Source: Carposina sasakii (Eukaryota; Arthropoda; Insecta; Lepidoptera; Carposinidae). Taken from it: DNA of 64,000 nt. This document shows positions 34,430-46,639 of this stretch, one piece after another. The notes under the pieces were generated by a model, which did no database searches, was not told the origin of the DNA, and worked only from the letters and a program-made list of their open reading frames with translations. Within the stretch, counting starts at the first letter, position 1. Every line of letters starts with the position of its first letter. The position numbers and the translations under genes are program-made. The DNA is taken from contig CP053154.1 of the NCBI GenBank assembly GCA_014607495.2, forward strand, positions 3,224,001 to 3,288,000. Direction: 5' to 3'.

Positions 34430-35720
34430 ACCCCTAAATAGAAAACTATCCATTGTCATTATCCTTTCTCATGCGCCAGAATATTTCATTATATAATACC
34501 TAATCCACGTACCTTAATTTGTTAGTATCCGCGCCGTCAAGTGTGACGTCACACTCCAGCACACACTGAAGACAAATGGCCAGGAAACCCGATAGCCGCA
34601 AATTCAATAACGACTGAAATAACATACATATTATCCATACTAACAAAGGAACAGTACTAAGTGGTAAAGTAATAAAGGTACAGTAGCATAGCATTTAGTG
34701 GAAAGCGGTTGTTTTGATGCTGAAGGTAGATAGTGACTCCATTTTTATTTGCCTGTATGTATGGATGACTAGATTGGTAGATTAGTATATGGCATGATTA
34801 GTATGTGTATAAACGCAACTGAGAACATCTTGGAACCTGTTAATTACCGATAAACTGCTGCGTAGTTTGGTAATGTACTGTCTAATTTTAAGCGTTAATT
34901 GTATTAAATATTGTATTAAGGTAGTACTAACATACAAAAATATCGGAAGAATTTATACCATAATAAACTAAAAACATTTCACTCACTTCTATATTATATA
35001 AATTAATCAAGACAAGGAAACTATGATTAATTCTAGTTCGAATACCTATTAGTCACTGCATCACAGTATTAACTCTCTGTTTGTTCATGCTAACTATACC
35101 AACAGTTACTGTACTCGTAGTATATGAAACATTAGTGTAGTTTTACATGCTTGAAAACAACAAGAGAGTCTCAAGATTAAGTTTTCGGATAGGAAAGATT
35201 TTATTACAACAAGCAAACGAGTGCTACGTTACGATTGCTACGTGCTACGAATTCGTAGCACCCCGCGTAGTCATAATAATAACGCCAAACTACTAATGCG
35301 CCTGATAAAACTCTGTTGAAATGGCCCGTTTTATTATTTTGAGCAAAAGATTGGCCTTCCTTTAAATTCAGATGTGTCTATACTTATTTCTATAGATTTC
35401 GTTACCTATTTCTTTTAATGTGATTTAAATTGGTCAAACAACGAGTAGATATGAAACTGAGATTTTATTTTCTCAACTCTGAAAAGATTACACCTACTTA
35501 TTCTAAAATATATCGAAACTTAATAAAACAAATAATGAAAGTTTCTAATCAAAACTTACCTACTATCTACCTCCTCTCCGCATTTTTATTACGAAGCAAA
35601 ACCAAACATTTGCAGCTGATAAACATATAAGTACAATTTACCTACTTATATCAAATGACAGCAGCAAGAGAGATAGTACACCTATAGGTCGGTATGTAAG
35701 AGGTAGAATCGGCCTGGGAT
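34430..35720. other. intergenic, nothing recognised
   Basis: AT-rich, no supported exon or repeat boundary. Confidence 0.4.
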
Positions 35721-35724
35721 ACCT

Positions 35725-36335
35725 CCACTTGCCAGAATTTCATTTGCCATAATGGTCAACAGTCATAATATTGTTTCTCATAATTTCATGTCATACTCAC
35801 TTGTTTGCCATAATAGTCATATGCCAGAAACTTTGTTTTCCATAAAGTCAATTTCCTCTCAATTTCCATAACATCATTTGTCATAATCATTGTAATCCAT
35901 AATTATCATATGCCATAAAATAATTTACCATAGAAATTGATTCTAGAAGAAGCATATAGGTTTAAACTAATCGATGAATAGGTTTAGCTTTCATTTGGGT
36001 AGGTTAGGTTAGGTTAGAGTATGACAAACAACTCACAAGCCGAGCGAGCGAAGCGAGCGTGCCGCGGCATGTGTGCCGTGGCACCGCGACCGGTGAAGTG
36101 CCAGAATGATAATGGCTTTTTAGTGTTTATAGTGTTAAATAGGAATATTAGAAATAAATATGGAAAACAATGCGTATGTCGTTCGTATTATTATGGAATC
36201 TAATTTTCGGACAAAGAAAGAGTATGACACATAAATATTATGGCAAATAACAAATTCGGGCAAATGAAATTCGGGCAAGTAAAATTCTGGTATATGAGTA
36301 TTCGTACATATAATTTTCGGGCAAACATAAGACAC
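35725..36335. repeat. head-to-head arrays of TTTGCCATAAT-like modules
   Basis: The left half (35725-35945) is built of irregular modules such as TTTGCCATAATGGTCA, TTTGCCATAATAGTCA and TTTGTCATAAT. The right half (36200-36335) carries the same words inverted (ATTATGGCAAATAAC, ATTCGGGCAAATGAAATTC). Between them lie about three TTAGG units (35997-36016) and a GC-rich core (GAGCGAGCGAAGCGAGCGTG). Confidence 0.6.
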
Positions 36336-36414
36336 CCAATCGGCCTGTATAAGAAATATATCCTGCTGTGTTCCCATAATGGTGTAGCCAGGACTGCAAG
36401 ATCACTAAAGAGAT

Positions 36415-36560
36415 CCTACAGCCAGAACCACGTTTAGCATATCAGGGCCATCAGGAATGTTAATAATAACTGATTTTAGCAATCAGTGACAAATTGTACT
36501 TCATCTACGAGAGTACGTCACGGAGTTTCTTAGTCGACTCTTACGACGTGCACAGAAGAT
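36415..36560 (+). repeat. dispersed repeat, TTCCTTAGTCGACTC family, copy 5
   Basis: CCACGTTTAGCATATCAG, CAATCAGTGACAAATTG, GTTTCTTAGTCGACTCTTAC and GACGTGCACAGAAGATG match the family in order. Confidence 0.6.
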
Positions 36561-36969
36561 GTTATAGATTACATATTTGTAGTTATAGACCAGGGGGTGG
36601 CCAAGCGGTGGATCGTGGCAAGACACGTGCTATATAATATTGAAAATGTGCTGTTACATTTAAAGTTTCAAGAAGTAAGCAGTTAGTAATTCGCACAAGT
36701 TGTCGTCAGTGAACAGATCTTGGGTCTAACCAAGTCGGCCACCCCTATAAATGGAATGATATTTATTCAATACCAACACAGCAGTCCAATGGTAGAGTAA
36801 ATCATTTAGCATTAGTTCGTCAGGCGAGCCAGTTGGCCGAGACAGGCTCGTGACGCGTAAGCACTAACTAACCACGATGTGAACGTGTCCACGGCCATGG
36901 ACGTGACAGCTAGTGGACTTGGCAACGTGTGTTACTTATAATAATATTGAATTGTATCCGGCGTTGCTA

Positions 36970-37513
36970 TTAACTCTTTCAGTCTTGGTGGTTAGTGTCA
37001 CTAACCACCTATTTCTGAATTTTTAAATTAAAATCTATGCCATCTACTTATAATCGGTTGAACTATCATGAAAGTTCGATTCATGCTTGACAAGATACGA
37101 CCGAATATACCGCCAAATGAAAGAATGAGAACTCAATTTAGTTGAATTGAATATTGCACTTACGTAATTTTAATTGCGTGTTTTATAAAAAAAATAACAG
37201 GTAAGTAAGTTAGCTTTTATCTTCAATGTTTTTTATTAACTTTATTCTCATTTATCTGTTTTATATATATTTACATGAAAATACTACTACTCTTAAGTTT
37301 TTTTCAGTGTATTCACATCGAAATGCGTAAATTATCATTAATAGTTTGTATCAATAGTCATGGTGGTTAGTGGCACTAACCACCTCATTTTTCGAAAACC
37401 TTAATAATTTTTTTTTTTCTTCTTTATATGATTTTTTTATTGTTAATAATGCTAAAACTTACATACATATGTTAAAAATATTCTTAATCTAAAAGCGTGA
37501 CGGAAAGAGTTAA
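36970..37513. mobile_element. TTAA-flanked element with two 23-bp palindromes
   Basis: TTAACTCTTTCAGTC at the left is mirrored by GACGGAAAGAGTTAA at the right. Inside are two palindromes of the form GGTGGTTAGTG-x-CACTAACCACC, at 36987-37009 and 37362-37384. No open frame. TTAA edges suggest mobilisation by a piggyBac-type transposase (inference). Confidence 0.75.
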
Positions 37514-37514
37514 A

Positions 37515-38215
37515 TATGCAAATGTACTCTACTACGAGTAGAGTGCTAGTTTTGTTCCGAGATAGGTAGGTACTACACTGAAGTAATTTATGTATGGGTA
37601 CCTTTTATCCCAATGAGGATCATTCAGACATCGAAATATTGGAAAATTTTAGCATACCTCTTTTAATTACTCAAATCCATTAAGTAATTACAAAGGTATA
37701 AGTAATAATCATTTGTCCTGTATACTGCAAACATAAGACAAGCGTCGGATACATACCTTCAAGCCTCCATCTTGTTTAGGCTACATTTTAGGTAGGTACG
37801 TATAGAGGTACCTGTATCCCGCTAGGATATTGATAGATAAACCACGTTTCTCGTCCGCATTAACCTTTTCATCTGTTTTAGTTTGATGTAAATAGATAGG
37901 TACTTGCACAAGTTGCACAGTGAGCCTATACTATTTGTTGCTTTTAGGTACAAACTTAAAAGGAACTTCCGTACAACTCCGCTACCTTTTGCTTCTCTTC
38001 CATCCGAGAGCCGCCCGTGTACCTAAATTCTACGTACATGTTTGGTAATGTACATTGCAGGCTTGGACAGACCAAACCTGCCACAAGGCTGGATATGAAT
38101 ATGCATAGGTATATAGTAAACAAACTATCTATCTATAGATATAGACAGAGGGCAAGTTAGGAGTATATCATCATACTCAGTATGATAAATAACTGCAAGG
38201 AAAGGAAACCTATAT
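37515..38215. other. intergenic, nothing recognised
   Basis: No supported gene or repeat. Confidence 0.4.
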
Positions 38216-38217
38216 TA

Positions 38218-38361
38218 TACAGGATTTTTTATGGTCGTCAACGTTTCCGAATACTACGGATTCTCCTCATCATCACGAAGATTTTTCTCGATGGAAGCAT
38301 ACCTAGGAAATGTCTGGTTCCCAAGATATTAAGGTCCAAAGTTGAGTTATTAGATTGCGTG
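38218..38361 (+). mobile_element. MITE family A, 3'-truncated copy
   Basis: It starts TACAGGATTTTTTATGGTCG and matches the family to GGTCCAAAGTTGAGT, then stops. A second repeat (GGGCCGATAGAACCACATG) follows at about 38390-38435 and recurs at 41178. Confidence 0.75.
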
Positions 38362-38439
38362 GTAGATGGTCTCTTACGTGGTAGGCAGGGCACTAAGGGC
38401 CGATAGAACCACATGGTGCCACTTCTGACCAATTTTTAG

Positions 38440-39626
38440 GGTATAGTTGAGATGTACAAGTTCGGTTAGTAGTGACAGGTGGTCAGCACATCGCCTACAA
38501 AACATCAAGACCCTCTTGTCCCTCTACTGACTTGTACAGTATGCCCGGGAAGAGAAGCAGCTGTAGTATTACACGTTATTTTTTCACTCCCAGAGAGAAC
38601 ATATACCGATAAATAATAGTCATCAATAACTGAAATATATTTATTAACGTTAGAACAGATATTACGAAATGAGTTAAACAAAAATACGTAATTTATATTA
38701 GTTAACACATACCTACTTACAATTTAGTATAAGTACATATTCTACAATCAATTAATATACAATTACAAAGTAATGAATACATACTACAAATATGGAAATA
38801 ATAATAATAAATGCAATATAATACGAGTTTTATTATAATTAAACGAGAATGTGTTTACAGATCAATTTTATTCCACTTTTAGTCTAACACTGGAAAACTT
38901 TGGTATTATCCTTACAACCTAAAACTTAATATATCGCTTAAAAATATATTATTACTTAAACGTCATAATTATATTATTAAGTTGTTAATAGTAAATGGAA
39001 GAAATTCTACCTACAACTAAATATTTAAAATATATGGCAAGGTCAGGGAGTATAATGCATTGTACGGCCTAAGGACTTGTATCCAGGTCAGCAAACTTTA
39101 TTTAAAAAAAAATGCATTGCAATTTCTTTCTTTTACGTACTTAGTTAGGTACTATATTGTTAATTAAAATTTTGTTATGAGCACAGAGCCTGACAAAATA
39201 ATTTATGTAATATACTAAAAGGCTTTAAAAAACATAGTAAAGTAAAATGATGATTGCATTTGGTTTAGCACATTATTATAGGATTTCCGTGTGTACAAAT
39301 GTAAGACTTACTTGTGGTCTGTCTGTCGCCGATATCCTCAATCACTTTCTAGACTATATTGCTTTACACAGTACGTCTTGTTATTCAAATGAATATATCT
39401 CTATCTTTCTGTACACATTACATTGATAATTATTGCTAAGTAGGCCATAAATACCCAATTTATAAAATTTTCTTAAAGTTTGCATAACGGTATCACATAG
39501 TATTATTGAAATCTACACAATCACGGCTCAGACATTTCAATCCTAGCTAACACTACTCAGTCCACACGGCGCATATTAAAGCAAAGTCCAATCAAATCAC
39601 CTTACTATGTTTCTCAAAAATGGCAC
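38440..39626 (-). other. downstream flank / probable 3' UTR of scf
   Basis: AT-rich DNA on the 3' side of the scf stop codon. Several minus-strand AATAAA words are present, so the poly(A) site cannot be chosen from sequence alone. No other gene recognised. Confidence 0.4.
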
Positions 39627-42600
39627 TCAAAACTCGTCATGCCTGGCCAAAGCTTCGCCAAAATCAGTGGCCTGGGAACCGACGAATAGGTCGTACTTGT
39701 CCAGAATCTCCGCTTTGGTTAATTTTTCATCCGCGTCAGAATCTGACTCGAAAACAAGGTGACGTGCCTCAGCCTCCGCATGGTCAAATTCGGGTGGCGC
39801 GATCCATTCCTTCACCTCGGCCGCATCCATGAAGCCATCTTTGTTTGTATCCCTGAAATATTCGAAGAATTTAATACACCACATATTTTTTTATTTACTT
39901 ATTTGAGACCAATAACTTACAATGTTACAGAGTGGAACACCAAGCCACTGCAAGTCCAATGCAGATCTCTCTACTAATGATCTCTCAGGTTTATGGATGA
40001 ATAATGGCAGGGACTTCGATAGTAATAACATTTTTAGCAATAAGCAGTATGGCTTCACCAGGGTCACATTACGTGAGAAATTTCAAGAATTGAATATAAT
40101 GACTTTAGCTTCGAATTATATTTATGAAAATTTATTATATGTTCATAAGAATTTAGATAAATTTAATAAAATGTCTGATGTGCACAAGATAAGAACAAGA
40201 GGTAAGAACAGACTTGTTGCTCATGTGTCCCGTCTCCGCAGTCAGTAAATCATTCATGGGTCAATGTATACTTTTCTACAACAAGCTTCCAGATACACTC
40301 AAACGGCTACCTATCTGTAAATTTAAAACCATTGTGAAGAAAAAACTTTGCATGAAAGAATATTATACAGTATTTGAATTTTTAAATGATAGCGAGCCAT
40401 GGAAGTGAATTGTTCTAGCATCCCCAAGTTACGCAATCTGTTTTACTTTTATATTTAGCTTAGTAGGTATAGTTAATGTGTTGGTGATTGTGACCAGAAG
40501 CGCTATAGTGTATCATGCGTGACTTCTTCATTCTAATGTTATTACCAGCTATAGGTATTATATATTTAAGTTCTGAATGCCACGTTTGCTCTTCTGTTCA
40601 CATTTTACCGTCGACTTGTACTATTGTACAATTTTTTTTTTTATAGTTTATAAAATTATTAATAAAGAAAATGGAAAAAATTCTTCACCCGGGTTTTATA
40701 GTTTAGTTTAGTAGATACTTATTTGACATTGACTTGTAATCTGTGTAAACATTTTTATTTTTAATTATACAGTTTGAATTTGACATGGACCTGTACTCAC
40801 TTTGTTTAAATGGGTATGTCATTTATATGAATTTAATTTAATTGTGTTATGATAATTGAATTTATACACACTAAGTGAGTTAAGTGTTACTATGATTATC
40901 TGATATCTAATCCAATCTAAGATTCTTTTGTTAATATGTTACTTAGTTTTGAATGTGTCACTGGGAGCTTTCTTGCTCACCTCCTTTTTTGTTTGGTAGC
41001 GGTTTGTTTCATTTTGGGGTGGGAACATAGAAAGTAACATAAAAAAAGACCATCAACAAACAAGTTGTTAATGCTTTCATGTTGAATAAATGATTTTGAA
41101 TTTGAATTTGGACACGAGGTTTACATACATACATACATACATATGTATGTAATCACGCCTTTATCCCTTACCTTAAGGGCCGATAGAACCACATGATGCC
41201 ACTTCTGACCAACGACTGACGAGATTTACAACTGCTTTTAATTATATACAAAAAATATCTAAAGTATGTGTTGAATAATAAAATGATGACAAACTATTTG
41301 CTAAAGCTATCCTCAATGATAGAAACGTACATACGAACAAACTTAGATAGAAGCAAACATGGAAATATAAACATTAATTGTAATTATAGTCGCAATAGTC
41401 TTGCCCTGCTGTGAAGTTAGCACTGCACACACATTATATGAATATACATACCTGAATAGGTACGCGCGGGGAAGAAAGAGGCTCCAAAAGATTCATCGCA
41501 ACTACTGTATGCATGCATCGTACGAGGCGATTAAGGGTTTCCGGGAGGCGGGCAGCAGTCCGTGCTGACTACATAGTCCAATAATCACACTGTGGTCACC
41601 AACCCGTCTGGCCAGCGCGGTGACTATGGGCAAACACCCCCCTATGGCAGTAGCCTTGTGGCAAGCCCTGGGGGAGGCCTACGTCCAGCAGTGGACTTCA
41701 ATACGCTGAAGACTGTATGTATGTAGTAATAGTATATTACACACCTGTATCCATTGAACTGTTCCCTCTCCTGTTTGACCCAGTCGGGTTCCTCCTCAAT
41801 GTCCCCTTCCTCGGGTGTGTACATGTCTCCGATGTACTCCTCAAGGGACACCTTACCATCCTGATAACACAATGATTAAGTACATTAATTATAGAAGGTA
41901 AATTACTACATTTTATAAAACAAAGTCATGTCCAACTATCTGTCTGTCTGCAAAGGATTTTGATGTTATTTAAATAGATAAGACTGATTCAAGAGGAAGG
42001 TTTATAGTATAACCAGCGAACCGCCCTGGCTTCACACGAGTGCAATACTGATACGAAATTCCTCTTTACGTGAACTAAGTCCGACCAAAATCAATGAACT
42101 GCTAGTAATTTGGTAAACAGTTCTAGTTGTAAAGGAAAACCTAATTGAAAACTTTAATTAGTTTAGCTTAACAAAAAACCACAAGTACTTGGATTAAGGA
42201 TACTTATAACTTTGCTAATGAAATTACCTTATTCTTGTCAATATCTTCCATTGTCTCCAAAACAACACAATCTCTCATGTGAGGATAGTCCTCAGGATGT
42301 AAGAATGCTGCAAACTCGGTCCTGTTCAATGCATTGTCTTCATCAGCATCTGCAGAATAATAACATGTATATGTTACTTTCAAATGTAATAATAATCATA
42401 TAGCCTTTTAGCTAAGGAGTCTTTTCATCGAAAATTGTGAAATCTATGGCTACTTCAAGCAAGGTTTATTCAAATCTGTCACCCTGTTTATTTCCAGGCT
42501 TTGATGCGGCTCCTTGTATCAGGGGGACAGATTAAACTTTTTTCGATCTGTTCCCCTAATGGCACAAATAGGGTTATCAGAAAAAATTGACAATGAAAAT

Positions 42601-44993
42601 ATGAATACATCATACAGAATTATTAATACACTGATTCTTCTATGAACAAAGTTATAAAAATTTTCATCAGATGTAAACAATACTAACCAGCCAGCTGCCA
42701 TCGCCTGCGATCTCTTTTCAGCAAGTTATCATACACATATGCTTCAGAGTTCAGTTTACTCTTCTCCTTATCTGTCATATCATCCATAAAGCCATAAACA
42801 GTCTTTCTAAAAGTCTGTAAAATTAAGATAAAGTATGTTTCAATCAAGTTATAATTGAATAATGTAACAGAACATGTAATTTAATAGCCATAATTTTTTT
42901 TTCATTAAACCCTTTCATTGCTTATCACCATAAAAAATTTGTTTAAGTGTTATCACAAATACTAATTTTAAGTTTACTCATTTGATGATCTCTGACCGTA
43001 TTTCGGCCAAGGCGACCAATCTCTACGGAGATTGGCCAGGTAGGCAGGAGATATTATAGTCGACACGACCGGAGAGAGATCTGGCGCAGGACCAACGGTT
43101 TTACATGCTTTCCGAGACACGAGCTAAGTGACAATTTTTGCAACATTAAAATCTGTATATGAAATAAATTCATTGGTACAGGCCCATGACTGGGATTGAA
43201 TTTACTCATTTATATTTTATATTGATCCTACTTTTCATTCTTATGTATAAAAAACTATGTATGCTCAAATTTAACTGCTCAGTCTTAGTTAACTGGAAGA
43301 AAATGCTCTGTAGCATTTAGTTTGCTTTTATATAACATTTTAAAAATAAATTGTCCTATCTTATCACCAATGTGATTTCCTTATAAACTCATTAACTTTA
43401 CCTCCCAAGGAATCAGTTCATCATTATTGGGATTGTGTTGCTTCCAATGATTGTCTACATCCTCTTCAATGTATCTTTTCTGTGTGTAGCGAATCCAGTC
43501 CTTTAGCTCCACTAGTGTAACAAAACCATCTCCGTCTGAATCAATCTTTTCCACAATTACTCTGAAAATACATTATCTCTGATAAAGTCACATGACATTT
43601 GTGGAATAAAGCACCTAGTCAATTAATAAATAACATGCCGATGTCTTATATTTATATTCACAGGACTGTTATTTACAAGTACAGGAAGGGTATAAATTGT
43701 AGGATATAAATTGTATAACTAACTTAAAAACTACTTAGGGCTAGCATGTATATGGGAGATCGTTTACCAGTACCGGTTTTACAGGATTGTCTCTGTTATC
43801 AGGTAGTCAAATCTGTGTGTAAAACTTTTGATGTATCTACCTAACCTACCTAACTCAAAGGCAACAAGCTGTTTATTCTATACCTATAGTATACCAAAAA
43901 AATATACACTTGAAAAACATAACCCTCCTTCTGGTGCAGTCTGGTAAAAAAAACAGCAGAATTATTATACCTGATAAACTAGAGGTCAAATACTAAAATT
44001 TTAATAAAATTATTAATAAAGAAAATGTAAAAAATTCTTCACCCGAGTGGGAATCGAAATAACCTTTAATGTTAAGCATCTATTATAATGTTAAGCACCT
44101 GTTATACCTAGATCGGTAAAGCAGAGATGGACAAATTACACACCAACTATTCACCTGTCATGGTCCCATTTTATGTCCCACATGGTAAGTTAGATGGTGG
44201 GCATACTACAATCTGGAGGCCAGTAATAAATCCAGTAGGAAATGTTACTAAGTCATTTGTTTAAGTAAATAGTATTATCTAGTTCACATAATGTGATAAG
44301 CAGGTCACTGAACTTCAGATTAATATTGTACTAGAACATTCTATTTCATGAGCACACTCAAATTGTTAATTATGTACTATAATATTCAAATATATACTTA
44401 CTTTTAATAGCTTTAATAATGAATAAAGATTTTTATTTAACATTATATAATAAGCATGGCTAAAGTGACTGAAATATTTTTTGTATCTTTGAAGGAAGAT
44501 TTTAAAACATAATTAAGGTACCAAGGCTGCAATCATTAGGTTTAAGTAAAGTCAAGTGAGGGGCTTAAAGAATAATACTTGAAGTCAATGTTACTAGGAA
44601 GATCATCTTATCTGCCTGACCTACATAGTGTGGGTAGCGTAATGCTAAGAAACAGGAAATGAGAGGAATCATGTAATGTTTAAAACTTGTGCATCTCACA
44701 GCTATTTTTAGATTCTCTGTGCTTACATCACCCAATTTATGTAAGGAAGAAGTTATAGAAATATATAGAAATTACCCCAGTCTTCGTTTACTTTCTTCAG
44801 GAGGTAGCTGGTCAAACGTTTTAGCTTGATCTTCGCCCAGGAAAGCGTCATGATCAAATTGCTTATTGTGATGTTCATTTCTAAAATGTTCTGCGTCCGA
44901 AAGGTGATCCATAAGCCTTTTGTTCTCGTCGGCATTAGGTACACCGGCTAGAGCCGTTGCTATAATCAAAGCTATGAAAAATGACTTTAACAT
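39627..44993 (-). CDS. scf: calumenin/reticulocalbin-family ER calcium-binding protein
   Basis: Six coding exons (minus strand): 44993-44776, 43561-43402, 42814-42688, 42349-42228, 41860-41745 and 39852-39627. All introns are GT-AG, the phases match and the sum is 969 nt (322 residues plus stop), the usual CREC-family length. The N-terminus [17 protein letters not shown] is a signal peptide and the C-terminus HDEF an ER-retrieval signal. EF-hand loops are visible at residues 80-91 ([12 protein letters not shown]), 169-180, 206-217, 249-260 ([12 protein letters not shown]) and 285-296; a degenerate second loop ends at E126. Two loops are split by introns. CREC proteins buffer calcium and assist folding in the secretory pathway; the insect member was first described as DNA supercoiling factor. 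The ATG at 44993 lies one base after a splice acceptor, so the 5' leader is spliced. Introns carry LINE and SINE insertions. Whether the orthologue is scf or a closely related calumenin is the only doubt. Confidence 0.96.
39890..41108 (+). pseudogene. non-LTR retrotransposon 3' part in scf intron 5
   Basis: Two overlapping frames (39922-40248 and 40214-40408) read [56 protein letters not shown] and [18 protein letters not shown], the conserved C-terminal tail of jockey/CR1-group RT proteins. A frameshift near 40240 separates them. A long 3' UTR follows, ending in TGAATTTGAATTTG at about 41108. It is antisense to scf. Confidence 0.8.
40651..40693 (-). mobile_element. SINE family 2, short 3' piece with target duplication
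   Basis: The 3' part of the SINE (AAATTATTAATAAAGAAAAT to CTTCACCCGGG on the plus strand) is flanked by the 12-bp duplication TTTTATAGTTTA (40639-40650 and 40694-40705). It sits inside the LINE 3' UTR, so it is younger than that LINE. Confidence 0.85.
41112..41150. repeat. (ACAT)n microsatellite
   Basis: Several ACAT/ATGT units that form a self-complementary run. Confidence 0.85.
41465..41715 (+). repeat. RTE-like LINE 3'-end fragment in scf intron 5
   Basis: Contains CATCGTACGAGGCGATTAAG, CACCAACCCGTCTGGCCAGC and the terminal GGAGGCCTACGTCCAGCAGT. It stops about 30 bp downstream of the exon 5 donor on the gene's strand (exon ends at 41745). Confidence 0.75.
42984..43200 (-). mobile_element. 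SINE family 1, 5'-truncated, in scf intron 2
   Basis: The reverse complement of the SINE at 6916, from its tail (GATGATCTCTGACCG) to the GGGATTGAA B-box remnant. It is flanked by the perfect 11-bp duplication TTTACTCATTT (42973-42983 and 43201-43211). It lacks the A-box. Confidence 0.9.
44000..44062 (-). mobile_element. SINE family 2, truncated, in scf intron 1
   Basis: ATTAATAAAGAAAATGTAAA then TTCTTCACCCGAGTGGGAAT and CGAA on the plus strand, the 3' half of the family 2 SINE in inverted orientation. Confidence 0.75.
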
Positions 44994-45067
44994 GCTGAAA
45001 AATAATACATGGAAAAATCAATCAAGATTCAATTAAAGTTTAGTTTTATGGGTTCAGCTATACTTAC

Positions 45068-45180
45068 ATTAAATTAATCTAGTAATTTGTTACAAATATA
45101 TTCAGCTGTCGCTTTTAAATACAGTAAAACAGCGATCTTACTATTAGCCGCCACGTCAACACAAAAACTGCAATAAAATA
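45068..45180 (-). other. scf: probable 5' non-coding exon of scf
   Basis: On the minus strand TTAATTTAAT is followed by the strong donor GTAAGTATAG (exon end 45068). The acceptor lies one base before the ATG at 44993 (TTATTTTTCAG then C). The upstream limit of the exon and the transcription start are not visible. Confidence 0.5.
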
Positions 45181-45599
45181 CTTACATTAGGTACACGTCA
45201 ACTTCCTGTAGGTAATCCCTTCCTTGAAAACTAAAAGAGAGGAAAAATCGGGAATTGCCGGGATACGATGCAGGAGAGAGCAGGATGCTGGATAGAGACG
45301 CTGGAGGATCTATTTGTGATCTAGCTAGTTTGTGGATGAAGCTGTCCCGTATTAATAATGTACTCTGTGGGCTGTCAGGCGGACAGTTGTTTTTTTTTTT
45401 TAAAGATCCTACAAACTAAGTAGAGATGATAAACGGACGTCTTCTATACATTGGCTTTGAACCTTAGAGCAAATTAGAATATGAAAACTTTTATTTTTTA
45501 TCCGTCACAAATTGCAGGCCAAGAAACCATTGACTCAAGAGCATTTAACTTTTTTCTGAAATCTTAAGGCAATGACATTTTTATTATAAAATATTTTTT

Positions 45600-45715
45600 C
45601 ATCATCCAATTGACCCGGTGGCTTAATGGTTACAGCGGCTGGCACGGTTTGCAGTGGTCGTGGGTTCAATTCCCACTCGGGTGAAGAATTTTTTCCATTT
45701 TCTTTATTAATAATT
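45600..45715 (+). mobile_element. tRNA-derived SINE (family 2), full copy with 16-bp duplication
   Basis: The tRNA-like head ACCCGGTGGCTTAATGGTTA (A-box) and GTGGGTTCAATTCCCAC (B-box) is followed by TTCCATTTTCTTTATTAATA. The 16-bp duplication TTATAAAATATTTTTT flanks it (45584-45599, 45716-45731). The head resembles a tRNA but the cloverleaf is not complete, so it is not called a tRNA gene. Confidence 0.9.
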
Positions 45716-45734
45716 TTATAAAATATTTTTTGTT

Positions 45735-46630
45735 CATATAAAATTTTAAATATATTATTTTCTTAATAAGGCCAAATAAAACACATGTTGGATTTTAAAG
45801 GAATATATTCATGGGAAACTATATGACAAACACACAGGTGAACAAAAGCTAAGACAGTGATTGATAGAGAAAACCTTATTAGCTTAGTTTACCCACAGAG
45901 GTAAAGGTCCTTACAAAAAGTTCAAACACTGTCCCGTAAACTAAGATAATCTTAAACAATTCTCATTATCAATACACAAAACACATAATCATAACAGATA
46001 ACAAACAAAATCCTAAAAGTACATTGATAACCTTAACTCTTGTCAAACAAGTTGTGTACTAACAGGCTTAGTTTGAAAATCTGACATTTTCTCCGTTGCC
46101 ATATACTATGTAGCCTACATAGTATGTAGTAGTATGAAGTACACACCTAAGTCCATGTCTTTCAAAATCCCATTAGTTACATCCGGTTGAAAATACATAA
46201 CTTTTAAAAAAATATTCTAGTGCTAGGCCTTAGTCTTATGCTTTATTGTACATAGTAAAATTTTCACAAATAAAGCTATTACAAAAAAAGAAAATGTACA
46301 AAGTTTCACAAGTAAGGAAATCAAATCAAAACTTGGCTTTTATAATATTATTTATACTTATGTAGCCAAAATATCTAACCACATATTCCTATGGATAGGT
46401 CAATTTCCGTTGATTTATTTTCTTTGTGTGATATCCATTTATGTACTTACATCAGTATTATTATTATTAGGTGCATGCTTAAATGAGTATACACTTTGCA
46501 CATTTTATTTGTTTTGTGTTTTATTTGATGGCCCATGATGATGGTCTTACATGTGGGATAACTATCACTATACTACAACTTTATTATCTAGTCAAAACAG
46601 TAAATAGAAAATGTCAGTAACAATCACTTA
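45735..46630. other. intergenic, nothing recognised
   Basis: AT-rich, no supported gene. Confidence 0.4.
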
Positions 46631-46639
46631 TAGACAACA

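Noticed and set aside
35997..36016. telomere
   Set aside because: Only about three TTAGG units are present, embedded in other sequence with DNA continuing on both sides. At most an interstitial remnant.
39620..39832. plus-strand frame over the last scf exon
   Set aside because: It is the antisense shadow of a well-supported exon; the same applies to plus-strand frames around 42212 and 62045-62379.
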